This document shows, in pieces, positions 25,395-33,164 of a stretch of DNA of 64,000 bases (position 1 is its first letter; each line of letters begins with the position of its first letter). The translations under genes and the position numbers were made by a program. The stretch comes from DYJK01 sp040755055 (GTDB lineage: Bacteria; Bacteroidota; Ignavibacteria; Ignavibacteriales; Melioribacteraceae). Under the pieces are notes generated by a model, which was given only the letters and a program-made list of their open reading frames with translations, made no database searches and had not been told where the DNA came from. The stretch lies in the NCBI GenBank assembly GCA_040755055.1, contig JBFMBS010000019.1, forward strand, positions 23,148 through 87,147, given 5' to 3'.

Positions 25395-25994
25395 TTAAAA
25401 AAATATCTCTGAAGAATAAGCATTTATTAGCAGTCTATTAAATTCTTCAAATGAAATTTCTTTGGCGCCAAACATTTTTAAATGTTCGGTCTGGTACTGA
25501 ACGTCGAGCAGAACGAATCCTTTTTCATTCAAATGTCCTATTAATTTTACAAGCGCACATTTTGAAGCTTGCTCTACTTTCGAAAACATCGATTCGCCAA
25601 AGAACGCTCCCTTGTAAGTAACACCGTATAATCCGCCGACCAACGATTTGTTATGAAACACTTCAACCGAGTGAAGATTGCCCAACGCAATTAATCCTTT
25701 ATATGCTTCAATCAATTCGGGCGAAATCCACGTTGAATCTCTTTCTGCACACTTTTGGATAACATCTAATGTTAGAGTATCATATCGAAATTCAAAGTGT
25801 GAAGATTGTAAAAATTTTTTGAGTGAGCGCGGAATGTTATAATTGTCGAGAGGTATTATAGTTCTGATTTCCGGTAAGTACCAATTGATTTCACCCGATT
25901 CGTCCGCCATAGGAAATGCACCTTGTGCATAGAGGCGGATCATATTTTGGGGTTTGAGAAGGTCTTTCTTCGAAAGAAATTTGCTCTCACTCAT
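25395..25994 (-). CDS. aat: Leucyl/phenylalanyl-tRNA--protein transferase
   Basis: 199 residues. Transfers Leu or Phe from tRNA to N-terminal Lys/Arg of proteins, marking them for the ClpS/ClpAP N-degron pathway. Family motifs are clear: YAQGAFPMAD, WYLPEIRTIIPL, TWISPELIEAY, HSVEVFHNKSLVGGLYGV, GAFFGESMFS and DVQYQTEHLKMFGA. It is the last gene of a CBS, DUF2721, aat unit and overlaps the DUF2721 gene by 8 bases. Length is close to the family's usual 200-235. Confidence 0.94.
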   Translation of the reverse strand: MSESKFLSKKDLLKPQNMIRLYAQGAFPMADESGEINWYLPEIRTIIPLDNYNIPRSLKKFLQSSHFEFRYDTLTLDVIQKCAERDSTWISPELIEAYKGLIALGNLHSVEVFHNKSLVGGLYGVTYKGAFFGESMFSKVEQASKCALVKLIGHLNEKGFVLLDVQYQTEHLKMFGAKEISFEEFNRLLINAYSSEIFF

Positions 25995-26478
25995 GCGCTT
26001 GTACTTCGAACCTAATTATATCATAACCTTTTTTAGTTTCGAACCCGGCAAATAAAACACCGGTTAAAACCGATACCATTCCGAGCAAAAAAGTAATTAT
26101 GATAAAGTAATTAAGCTTGTAAATTGATAGTACAGATGAAATACCAAGCAGAAGGGAAGTTAATACAAAAAGTCCCACTGCTATGGCATAACTTAAAACT
26201 GAATTTCGTACAAGTTTAACACGGTAAACTAAAAATCCAATTTGCTTAGCAATACTTTCTAAACGAACATTTTCATCTGTTGTTATCGGTTTTTCCCCAA
26301 CTTTCATAAGCAGTCTTCGTTTCTCTTCATTCAACAGTCTTATTCTGTTTACAACTAATGAGTAGCGATTGTTCATACCAAGTAATAACAAACCGCATGC
26401 ACTTATCATAATTGCCGGTGCGAGCATTAATTGAATAATGCTTACGGCGTTGAGCTGTCCGGAAAGTAAATTATCCAT
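25987..26478 (-). CDS. DUF2721 family membrane protein
   Basis: 163 residues with three predicted membrane segments. The first part matches DUF2721 (IQLMLAPAIMISACGLLLLGMNNRYSLVVNRIRLL), followed by a charged helix containing EEKRRLL and two further hydrophobic segments. Function unknown. One base separates it from the CBS gene and it overlaps aat, so the three are certainly one transcript. Confidence 0.85.
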   Translation of the reverse strand: MDNLLSGQLNAVSIIQLMLAPAIMISACGLLLLGMNNRYSLVVNRIRLLNEEKRRLLMKVGEKPITTDENVRLESIAKQIGFLVYRVKLVRNSVLSYAIAVGLFVLTSLLLGISSVLSIYKLNYFIIITFLLGMVSVLTGVLFAGFETKKGYDIIRFEVQAHE

Positions 26479-26479
26479 A

Positions 26480-26908
26480 TTATTTTGAGTATATATAGTT
26501 GTGAAGAACTTCTATCGTTTCTTGCTGCACTTTTATGTCAAGTTCTAATAAATCCCGTATAGATAATATACCAATCATTTTTTCATTTTCTATGACTAAT
26601 ATATGGCGGGTTTTTCGATCGTTCATTTTTTTCAAGCAAACCTGGTATGATTCATTCACATCTGCAAGAAGAAGATCTTTAGACATAACTTCGTCAACTA
26701 CTGTGGAGGCAAGATCCAATCCTTTTGCAATCACTCTGCGCACCAGGTCCCTTTCGGAAAAGACACCTAATAATTTACCATCGATTGATAATACCGGTAC
26801 AAGCCCGATATTCCGTTCTGCCATAAAATGAATAACATCAATTATGTATGAACCCGATAAAACTGTGTGCAGAGGTCTGGATGTAAGTAAATCTTTTAGT
26901 GATTTCAT
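26480..26908 (-). CDS. CBS-domain protein
   Basis: 142 residues made almost entirely of a CBS pair: first motif FMAERNIGLVPVLSIDGKLLGVFSERDLVRRV, second KMNDRKTRHILVIENEKMIGILSIRDLLEL. Such stand-alone Bateman modules bind adenine nucleotides and regulate partners. First gene of the unit with DUF2721 and aat; the partner is not evident. Confidence 0.92.
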   Translation of the reverse strand: MKSLKDLLTSRPLHTVLSGSYIIDVIHFMAERNIGLVPVLSIDGKLLGVFSERDLVRRVIAKGLDLASTVVDEVMSKDLLLADVNESYQVCLKKMNDRKTRHILVIENEKMIGILSIRDLLELDIKVQQETIEVLHNYIYSK

Positions 26909-27067
26909 ATCTCTCCTACAAAATACTGATAGTCTTGTTTATATTTTAACTTTTAAGACTGAATAATGCAAGTAAAAAAATGTTTGGTAGAATTTGCAAG
27001 AGAACTTTATTAAGCTGTATATAGTTTTTAACTGATTTGAGAGATAACTTTGAATCGAAATCACATT

Positions 27068-28750
27068 CTATAAAGGAATGGTAAAATAAAATGTTGTACC
27101 TCTTCCAATTTCGGATTCCAGCCAGATTTTTCCCTTTAACATTTCTACCAATTCTTTTGCAATGGAAAGACCTAACCCAACACCGCCGCTAGTTTGTGCG
27201 TTATATTGTTTTGATATGCTTTCGGTAGTTCTTTCGAAAGGAAGAAAAATTTTTTCGAAATCTTTTTTGTCTATTCCGATACCGGTATCACTAATACTGA
27301 AAAGTGCTTCACCTTCAGATATCTTAGCACTAATCTTAACATAGCCGGTATCTGTATATTTAATTGCATTCATTACAATGTTATTTAAAATCTTCTGAAG
27401 TTTTATTTTGTCGGTTAATACCGTGGTGTTATCATCCGGTAATTCGCCGTAAAATAATTTTAAATTTTTTTCTTTGGCAATCACACTGAACGAAGTGATC
27501 GATTCTTTTATTAATTTTTTTATCGAAATTTCTTCTTTATGAATGATCCCTTGTTTCGATTCAAGCTGTGAAATATCAAGAATATCCTGGATAATATTTA
27601 ACAGCTGGTAAGCATTGTTGGTTATTGGCTCCGTTAAATTTTTAACTTCTTCCAATGTTAAGTTTTCGCTCCGGATTAAATTTGTGTACCCGACGATTAC
27701 ATTCAGCGGTGTACGAACTTCGTGAGATACGTTATGAAGAAAAGCAGTTTTTAATCTGTTCGATTCCTCGGCTTTCTCTTTTGTATCGATTAATTCATCT
27801 ATTGCTTTTTTCTGCTCTGTAATATCATAAGCAATACCTAAAGCCGCTGTCTTACCTTGATAATTGATTAAAGTGCTGCTGAAATCGATCCATCGTTCTT
27901 TCCCGGATTTGTGGACAATCTTAAATTCATAACGGGAAGGAATTGGTTTCCCTTCCTGGCGCTGTAATCCTCTTAATTTGATTAATTCTCTAAAATCAGG
28001 GTGAACAACATCCCAGAAGTTCTTTTGCAAAAGTTCTTGTTGTGTGTAGCCCGCTAATGTTTCTGCTGCCGGGTTAACATAAGCAAATTTATTCCCTTGG
28101 TAAATAAATATTGCAGACGGCGAAGATTCGGCAAGCGATCTGAAGATTGCTTCACTGTTTTTTAATTCCGCAAATAATTTTGTTTTATCTTCATGGTCCT
28201 TTAAGATTTTGCCGATTAACAAAGTTACTACCGGGTAGATGAATAAAACCATCAAAGTAATATTTTTATATGTATCAACAATTTTATCGGGAGGTAATGT
28301 CAATACAAGTAAAAGCATTGCAACGTGAACATAAATTCCGAGCTGGTATAATTTCCAGTTAGATAAATAATTTGATGATGATTTTCTCTGCCAATGGTAG
28401 AAATAAAAACCGATTAAAAATGAAGAAGCGGAAACTAATATTCCCATCAATGTACCGCCGCCGCCTATTAAGAAGCGGTATATTATCGCCATAATAGAGG
28501 AGATTAAACCGGCAATAGGCCCAAAGAATGCAGCACATAAACTAATTACAATTGACCTTCCATCGAATATTATTCCTTTTGACAAATTGAAAGGGGACAT
28601 CATCCCGATCATTGCAACTGCGCCGAATAATATTCCCTGGAAAATTTTTCCGATTAAGCTATTGATCTTCCATTTTGATTCAATAAAATTTGAGAGTACG
28701 CTTAAAGCGATTAAAAGCGCGAGACTCTGGAGCCATTCAATATTGAACAT
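27068..28750 (-). CDS. LytS-type 5TM sensor histidine kinase with PAS domain
   Basis: 560 residues. Residues about 1-190 form a 5TM-5TMR_LYT membrane sensor (GKIFQGILFGAVAMIGMMSPF, GIIFDGRSIVISLCAAFFGPIAGLIS). A PAS domain follows (about 205-320), then HisKA with NVSHEVRTPLN near 342 and HATPase_c with NAIKYTDTGY, DTGIGIDKKDF and GVGLGLSIAKEL. It is a clear relative of the giant kinase at 58544-62617: the membrane sensor and the PAS domain (FWDVVHPDFRELI against FWDVVHPNYKELI) match closely. Signal unknown; no response regulator beside it. Confidence 0.93.
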   Translation of the reverse strand: MFNIEWLQSLALLIALSVLSNFIESKWKINSLIGKIFQGILFGAVAMIGMMSPFNLSKGIIFDGRSIVISLCAAFFGPIAGLISSIMAIIYRFLIGGGGTLMGILVSASSFLIGFYFYHWQRKSSSNYLSNWKLYQLGIYVHVAMLLLVLTLPPDKIVDTYKNITLMVLFIYPVVTLLIGKILKDHEDKTKLFAELKNSEAIFRSLAESSPSAIFIYQGNKFAYVNPAAETLAGYTQQELLQKNFWDVVHPDFRELIKLRGLQRQEGKPIPSRYEFKIVHKSGKERWIDFSSTLINYQGKTAALGIAYDITEQKKAIDELIDTKEKAEESNRLKTAFLHNVSHEVRTPLNVIVGYTNLIRSENLTLEEVKNLTEPITNNAYQLLNIIQDILDISQLESKQGIIHKEEISIKKLIKESITSFSVIAKEKNLKLFYGELPDDNTTVLTDKIKLQKILNNIVMNAIKYTDTGYVKISAKISEGEALFSISDTGIGIDKKDFEKIFLPFERTTESISKQYNAQTSGGVGLGLSIAKELVEMLKGKIWLESEIGRGTTFYFTIPL

Positions 28751-28858
28751 TAATTATCTACTTTTCAATTGTGCTTTGTTAATATAATATTAATAATTAA
28801 GATTTGAAGTGACCCAATATTAGCTTAGTGTTACTACGTGTTACCGGACTAGGATTTG

Positions 28859-30148
28859 TTAGTCTTTGGTATCGATACCGAGCCAGTTTTCCAAAGTTGA
28901 ATGAATCAATTCCTTTTGCTCACCTTCAAAATTTCTAATGCTTGTACCATGTGCACCCCCTTGTTTTATCATTTTCACCGCGTTTGTTTCGCCCGTTAAC
29001 TGGATTGAAGTTGCACTCCATGTATCATTACCGCCGTATATGTAGAGAATGTTGTTGCCGTGTTTTTGAAGCCATTTGTTTACGTTTTGTAATGAGGTGC
29101 AATTGTAATCAACCTTGGCATCCTCCGGTACCAGCATAATATTTGAACCGTCGTTTATTTCGGCAAGCAGATCTTTGAATGGGGAAAGATCATAGCCGTA
29201 ATAACCAATTTCGTTATAAGCTTGAACAAAAAAGGGAGCGAAATCTTTCATTGCTTGTTCCGTAAAAAAGTAGAACGGGTTCGATGCTTTCATGTGATTG
29301 TAAAGAACCTCTGCGCTTGCATCTGGTGCCGGAATGTCTTCACATTTTGTTTGTCCCCACTGCCAGAAGGCAAAAGAATATTCAAGTGTCATATACTCCA
29401 GAACAAAATCGTAATCCCAAGCAAAACGAATCTGCCCCTGGTCAGCATCTTTCATTAATAAAGTTCTTATCTCGTCTTTTTTTGTAAGAAAAGCACGCTG
29501 AAACTTTTTAATTTTTTCCCGGCATTCTTCGGTACCAACGGAATTTAAGTACATGTAAATGCGTGGGTCTTCTTGCGCAAGATTGATAGGTGCAACGTAA
29601 GGAACTGAAACATCAACATCATCGGGATAAAAATAGCGATGGAATAAAGTCGTTTCTCCTCCTTTGCTTACCCCGGTATTAATCCATTTGCCTTTATATA
29701 TTTGTTTGAAAAGCTCGACAATTGCATGATGGTCTGCCGCAGCTTGCTCAATAGTTAAATATTGCCAATCTATTTTATCGGGGACAGATTTACCAAAGTA
29801 GCGGTGCTCAACAATAATTTGGTTGGCATCTAAAATTCCGGAGAGCTCAAATTTGTAATTCCGGCTAGCCGAATAACCTTCTGTAACAAGTACCATTGGT
29901 TTGGCAAAATCGAAATGTGATAAGTATAGTCGCTGTGTAAAAGTTTTACTTTCGGGATTTTTATGATCAAGCAGCTGTGTAATGTAAATTTCATAACCCT
30001 CTTTGTAAGTCGTATCAACAGAAACTTTTTTTATTTCTGTAATCTCTTTAAAGGATTTTAAATGCTTCAGTAAACCTGAATCGGTTTGTGAGAATGAAAT
30101 GGAGCAAACAAAAAATAAAAGGATAATAAAATTAACGTAACGTTTCAT
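28859..30148 (-). CDS. Secreted PS-10/S37-type peptidase
   Basis: 429 residues with signal peptide ending VCSISFSQ. An alpha/beta-hydrolase peptidase of the S28/S37 type: MVLVTEGYSASRN and IIVEHRYFGKS blocks, nucleophile Ser in NTGVSKGGET, Asp in IYGGNDTWSA and His in QGGAHGTS. Known PS-10 relatives are tripeptidyl aminopeptidases and S28 enzymes cut at proline, so peptide trimming outside the cytoplasm is likely. Its position at the head of the proline/hydroxyproline block suggests it helps supply such peptides, but that is inference. Alternative: a general aminopeptidase. Confidence 0.82.
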   Translation of the reverse strand: MKRYVNFIILLFFVCSISFSQTDSGLLKHLKSFKEITEIKKVSVDTTYKEGYEIYITQLLDHKNPESKTFTQRLYLSHFDFAKPMVLVTEGYSASRNYKFELSGILDANQIIVEHRYFGKSVPDKIDWQYLTIEQAAADHHAIVELFKQIYKGKWINTGVSKGGETTLFHRYFYPDDVDVSVPYVAPINLAQEDPRIYMYLNSVGTEECREKIKKFQRAFLTKKDEIRTLLMKDADQGQIRFAWDYDFVLEYMTLEYSFAFWQWGQTKCEDIPAPDASAEVLYNHMKASNPFYFFTEQAMKDFAPFFVQAYNEIGYYGYDLSPFKDLLAEINDGSNIMLVPEDAKVDYNCTSLQNVNKWLQKHGNNILYIYGGNDTWSATSIQLTGETNAVKMIKQGGAHGTSIRNFEGEQKELIHSTLENWLGIDTKD

Positions 30149-30207
30149 ATCATTGCCTTTAAAAGTCCTTCCTTTCGTTGAAGGGAAGGATTTAGGATGG
30201 GTTCAAA

Positions 30208-31845
30208 TTATTTTTCACTCATAAACGGGTAACGATAATCTTTAGGGGGAATGAAGTTCTCTTTTATTGTTCGTGCCGATACCCATCTGATTAAGTTTAG
30301 ATAACTGCCGGCTTTGTCGTTTGTTCCGCTTGCTCTTGCGCCGCCAAAAGGCTGTTGACCAACGACCGCACCGGTTGGTTTATCATTAATATAAAAGTTT
30401 CCGGCCGAGTGAGTTAATGCTTTATCAGCTTTCTCAATTGCATATCTGTCTTGTGCAAAGATTGCACCGGTCAATGAATAAGGCGAGGTTTGATCGCAAA
30501 GCTGTAAGGTTTCTTCGTACTTATTGTCGTCATAAACATATAGTGTGAGCACCGGACCAAAAATTTCTTCTTCCATTGATTTGAATTTAGGATTGGTAGT
30601 TTCAATCACTGTCGGTTCGATGAAATAACCTTTCGAGCTGTCGTAGTTGCCGCCTGAAATAATTTTTGCTTCGTTCGATTTCTTTGTATAGTCTATATAA
30701 CTTGTAATTGTATCAAACGCACCCTTATCAATTACGGCATTGAAAAAATTGGTGAAATCTCTCGGATCGCCCATTTTTACTGTTTTAAGTTCTTCAATCA
30801 TATATTCTTTCAGTTTTGGCCAGATTGATTTAGGAATATAAGCACGCGAAGCAGCTGAACATTTTTGTCCCTGGTATTCAAATGCACCGCGGATCATTGC
30901 AACACCTAATACTGCAACATCGGCACTTGAATGTGCAAAGATGAAATCTTTTCCGCCGGTTTCGCCAACAATGCGCGGATACGATTTGTATTTTGGTAAA
31001 TTGTTCGCAGCAGTTTTCCACATCGATTGAAATGTTGGAGTTGAGCCGGTGAAGTGAATTCCACCAAAGTATTCGGAATCCATTACCGGGTTACCAACTT
31101 TTGAGCCCGACCCGGGTACAAAATTAATTACTCCGGCTGGTAAACCGGCAGCTTCTAATAATTTTATTATCCAGTATGCAGAGTAAACCGAACTGGATGC
31201 CGGTTTTAACAATGCAACATTCCCCATTATTGCCGGTGCTGTTGGTAAATTGCCGGTGATAGATGTGAAATTAAACGGTGCTACCGCAAATATGAAACCT
31301 TCTAACGGACGGTATTCCGATCTGTTCCACATTCCAAAAGGAGAATGGAGCGGTTGCTGCTGATAGATTTGCATTGCGTAGTAAGAATTGAAACGGAAAA
31401 AATCTGCTAACTCCGCAGCCGAATCAATTTCTGCCTGAAATGGATTTTTACTTTGTCCAAGCATTGTTGCCGCGTTAAGAATATATCTCCACTCAGTTAG
31501 AGCAAGTAGATCGGCAGCTTTAAGAAAGACGGCAATTCTATCTTGCCAATCCATTCTGCTCCAGGTTTTGTGAGCTTCCATCGCGGAGTCAATTGCAAGC
31601 TTAACTTCTTTTTCGCTCACTTTATGATATTTTGCCAAAACGTGCTTGTGATCGTGCGGCATTACACAGTTATCTGTATTGTTGGTTCTAAACTCTTTGC
31701 CGCCGATGATTATTGGTATATCGATCTGTTGATTTGATAATTCGTCGAGTTTGGATTTAAGAGCTGCTCGTTCCGGGGTCCCCGGCGCGTAACTTTTTAC
31801 CGTTTCGTTTGGTGGTAACGGTACGTTGAAAATTGCATTTGCCAT
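30208..31845 (-). CDS. pruA: 1-pyrroline-5-carboxylate dehydrogenase (ALDH4-type)
   Basis: 545 residues from the ATG with GAAGGAAG upstream; an earlier frame start at 31872 adds nine residues. Oxidises P5C/glutamate semialdehyde to glutamate with NAD+. Close in style to the mitochondrial ALDH4A1 group: TMLGQSKNPFQAEIDSAAEL, FAVAPFNFTSITGNL, GGIHFTGSTPTFQSMW, the catalytic Glu in RIVGETGGKD and the nucleophile Cys in YQGQKCSAASR. This enzyme can also oxidise 3-hydroxy-P5C in the hydroxyproline pathway. It lies in the same block as proline dehydrogenase and the hydroxyproline dehydratase, both of which would feed it. Confidence 0.95.
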   Translation of the reverse strand: MANAIFNVPLPPNETVKSYAPGTPERAALKSKLDELSNQQIDIPIIIGGKEFRTNNTDNCVMPHDHKHVLAKYHKVSEKEVKLAIDSAMEAHKTWSRMDWQDRIAVFLKAADLLALTEWRYILNAATMLGQSKNPFQAEIDSAAELADFFRFNSYYAMQIYQQQPLHSPFGMWNRSEYRPLEGFIFAVAPFNFTSITGNLPTAPAIMGNVALLKPASSSVYSAYWIIKLLEAAGLPAGVINFVPGSGSKVGNPVMDSEYFGGIHFTGSTPTFQSMWKTAANNLPKYKSYPRIVGETGGKDFIFAHSSADVAVLGVAMIRGAFEYQGQKCSAASRAYIPKSIWPKLKEYMIEELKTVKMGDPRDFTNFFNAVIDKGAFDTITSYIDYTKKSNEAKIISGGNYDSSKGYFIEPTVIETTNPKFKSMEEEIFGPVLTLYVYDDNKYEETLQLCDQTSPYSLTGAIFAQDRYAIEKADKALTHSAGNFYINDKPTGAVVGQQPFGGARASGTNDKAGSYLNLIRWVSARTIKENFIPPKDYRYPFMSEK

Positions 31846-31998
31846 GGTGCTTCCTTCTTTTCTTTTATTCAAAGAATGATTTTTTAGGTAGGTAAAATTA
31901 GGAAAATTAAATGATATCCAAATTTTCAGGTGTTGATTTTTCCGAGTGCAAAATTTGATAACTTTTGTAAAACATGTTTATTACTAACATAACATATT

Positions 31999-32026
31999 GT
32001 AAAGACGGGGCATGCCCCGTCTCTAC
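31999..32026. repeat. Palindromic repeat that supplies the stop codon of the aminotransferase gene
   Basis: A nearly perfect palindrome with arms built on AGACGGGG and CCCCGTCT around CATG, and one mismatch near the outer end. It strongly resembles a palindrome dispersed in many environmental Bacteroidota-related genomes, as I recall them. On the minus strand its outer GTAG provides the TAG stop (32023-32025) of the aminotransferase, so it may double as the terminator. Confidence 0.75.
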
Positions 32027-33144
32027 GAATTTTTTAACACATCCTTCAATGCATTTACACAAAACTCAATCATCTTTTCATTTGAATTGTAACCCATCAA
32101 CCCGATACGCCAGACTTTACCGGCAAGTTCTCCGAGTCCGGCTCCAATTTCTAAATTGTGTTTGTTTAACAAATCAATTCTAATTTTTGCTTCGTCAATT
32201 CCTTCGGGAATTTTTATTGTAAGTAGATTTGGTATTCTTTCTTTTTCCGGTACAAGCGGTTCTAAACCTAATTCTTTCAAACGTGATACTAATTTGAAAC
32301 TGTTCTCTTTATGTCTCCGCCATGAGTTTTCTATTCCCTCATCTTTTAAAAGCAGCAGTGCTTCATGTAATCCGTAAAATTGATTGCTCGGTGCTGTGTG
32401 ATGATATGCTCTTTTTCCCGGGCCATTCCAATAAGTCAGTAATAAATTCAAATCATTGAACCAGCTTTGGACCGGGATTTTTCTGTTTTTTATATGATCA
32501 ATAGCTCGCTGGCTAAATGTAACCGGCGACATTCCGGCTACGCACGATAACCCTTTCTGTGAACATGAGTACGCAGCATCCAAATTCCATTCATCAACAC
32601 GGACTTCAACTGCACCGAGAGACGTAACAGTATCTGCAATTACAAGCGCACCGTATTTGTGTGCTATCTCCGAAAGCGTTTTTATGTCCGATAGTGCGCC
32701 GGTTGATGTTTCTGCGTGAACAAATGCAGCAACTTTTGCATCGGGATTTTGTTTGAGTGCATCTTCAAGTTTTTGCGGATCGATCGCGCGTCCCCATGTT
32801 TCTTTAACGGTAATTACTTGTCCGCCAATTTTCTCAACAATCTGGGTCATCCGGTTTGCAAAATAACCTCCTACACAAACAACAACTTTATCTCCCGGCT
32901 GAACAAGATTAACAAGACATGTTTCCATCCCAAGCGAGCCGGGACCTGACAAGACAAACGTTGCGTCATTTTCAGTTTTGAATGTGTATTTGAGTAAATC
33001 TTTTATTTCATCCATCAATCCGATGAATTGCGGATCGAGATGACCGAGAGCCGGTTTTGATAATGCTTTTAATACTTGCGGATGAACATTTGAAGGACCG
33101 GGTCCCATCAAAATTCTATTTATTGGCTTGAACGATTTATACAT
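32023..33144 (-). CDS. Alanine--glyoxylate aminotransferase (class V PLP enzyme)
   Basis: 373 residues. The fold-type I class V pattern is clear: LMGPGPSNVHPQVL, FVLSGPGSLGMET, AFVHAETSTGALSD, VIADTVTSLGA, the PLP Lys in YSCSQKGLS, and YHHTAPSNQFYGLHEAL with ENSWRRH. The order and spacing match the mammalian peroxisomal/mitochondrial AGXT style, which turns glyoxylate plus alanine into glycine plus pyruvate; serine-glyoxylate or serine-pyruvate activity is also possible. Presence beside a HOGA1-like aldolase, whose product is glyoxylate, supports the glyoxylate role. The final codons run into a palindromic repeat that supplies the stop. Confidence 0.9.
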   Translation of the reverse strand: MYKSFKPINRILMGPGPSNVHPQVLKALSKPALGHLDPQFIGLMDEIKDLLKYTFKTENDATFVLSGPGSLGMETCLVNLVQPGDKVVVCVGGYFANRMTQIVEKIGGQVITVKETWGRAIDPQKLEDALKQNPDAKVAAFVHAETSTGALSDIKTLSEIAHKYGALVIADTVTSLGAVEVRVDEWNLDAAYSCSQKGLSCVAGMSPVTFSQRAIDHIKNRKIPVQSWFNDLNLLLTYWNGPGKRAYHHTAPSNQFYGLHEALLLLKDEGIENSWRRHKENSFKLVSRLKELGLEPLVPEKERIPNLLTIKIPEGIDEAKIRIDLLNKHNLEIGAGLGELAGKVWRIGLMGYNSNEKMIEFCVNALKDVLKNS

Positions 33145-33164
33145 TCATTTCTCCTAAATAAATT

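Noticed and set aside
25211..25441. Short plus-strand frame of 76 codons between two minus-strand genes
   Set aside because: Overlaps the start of the barrel gene and the end of aat, and its composition (KNIAIIRLTYFGG...) fits translated AT-rich spacer rather than a gene.
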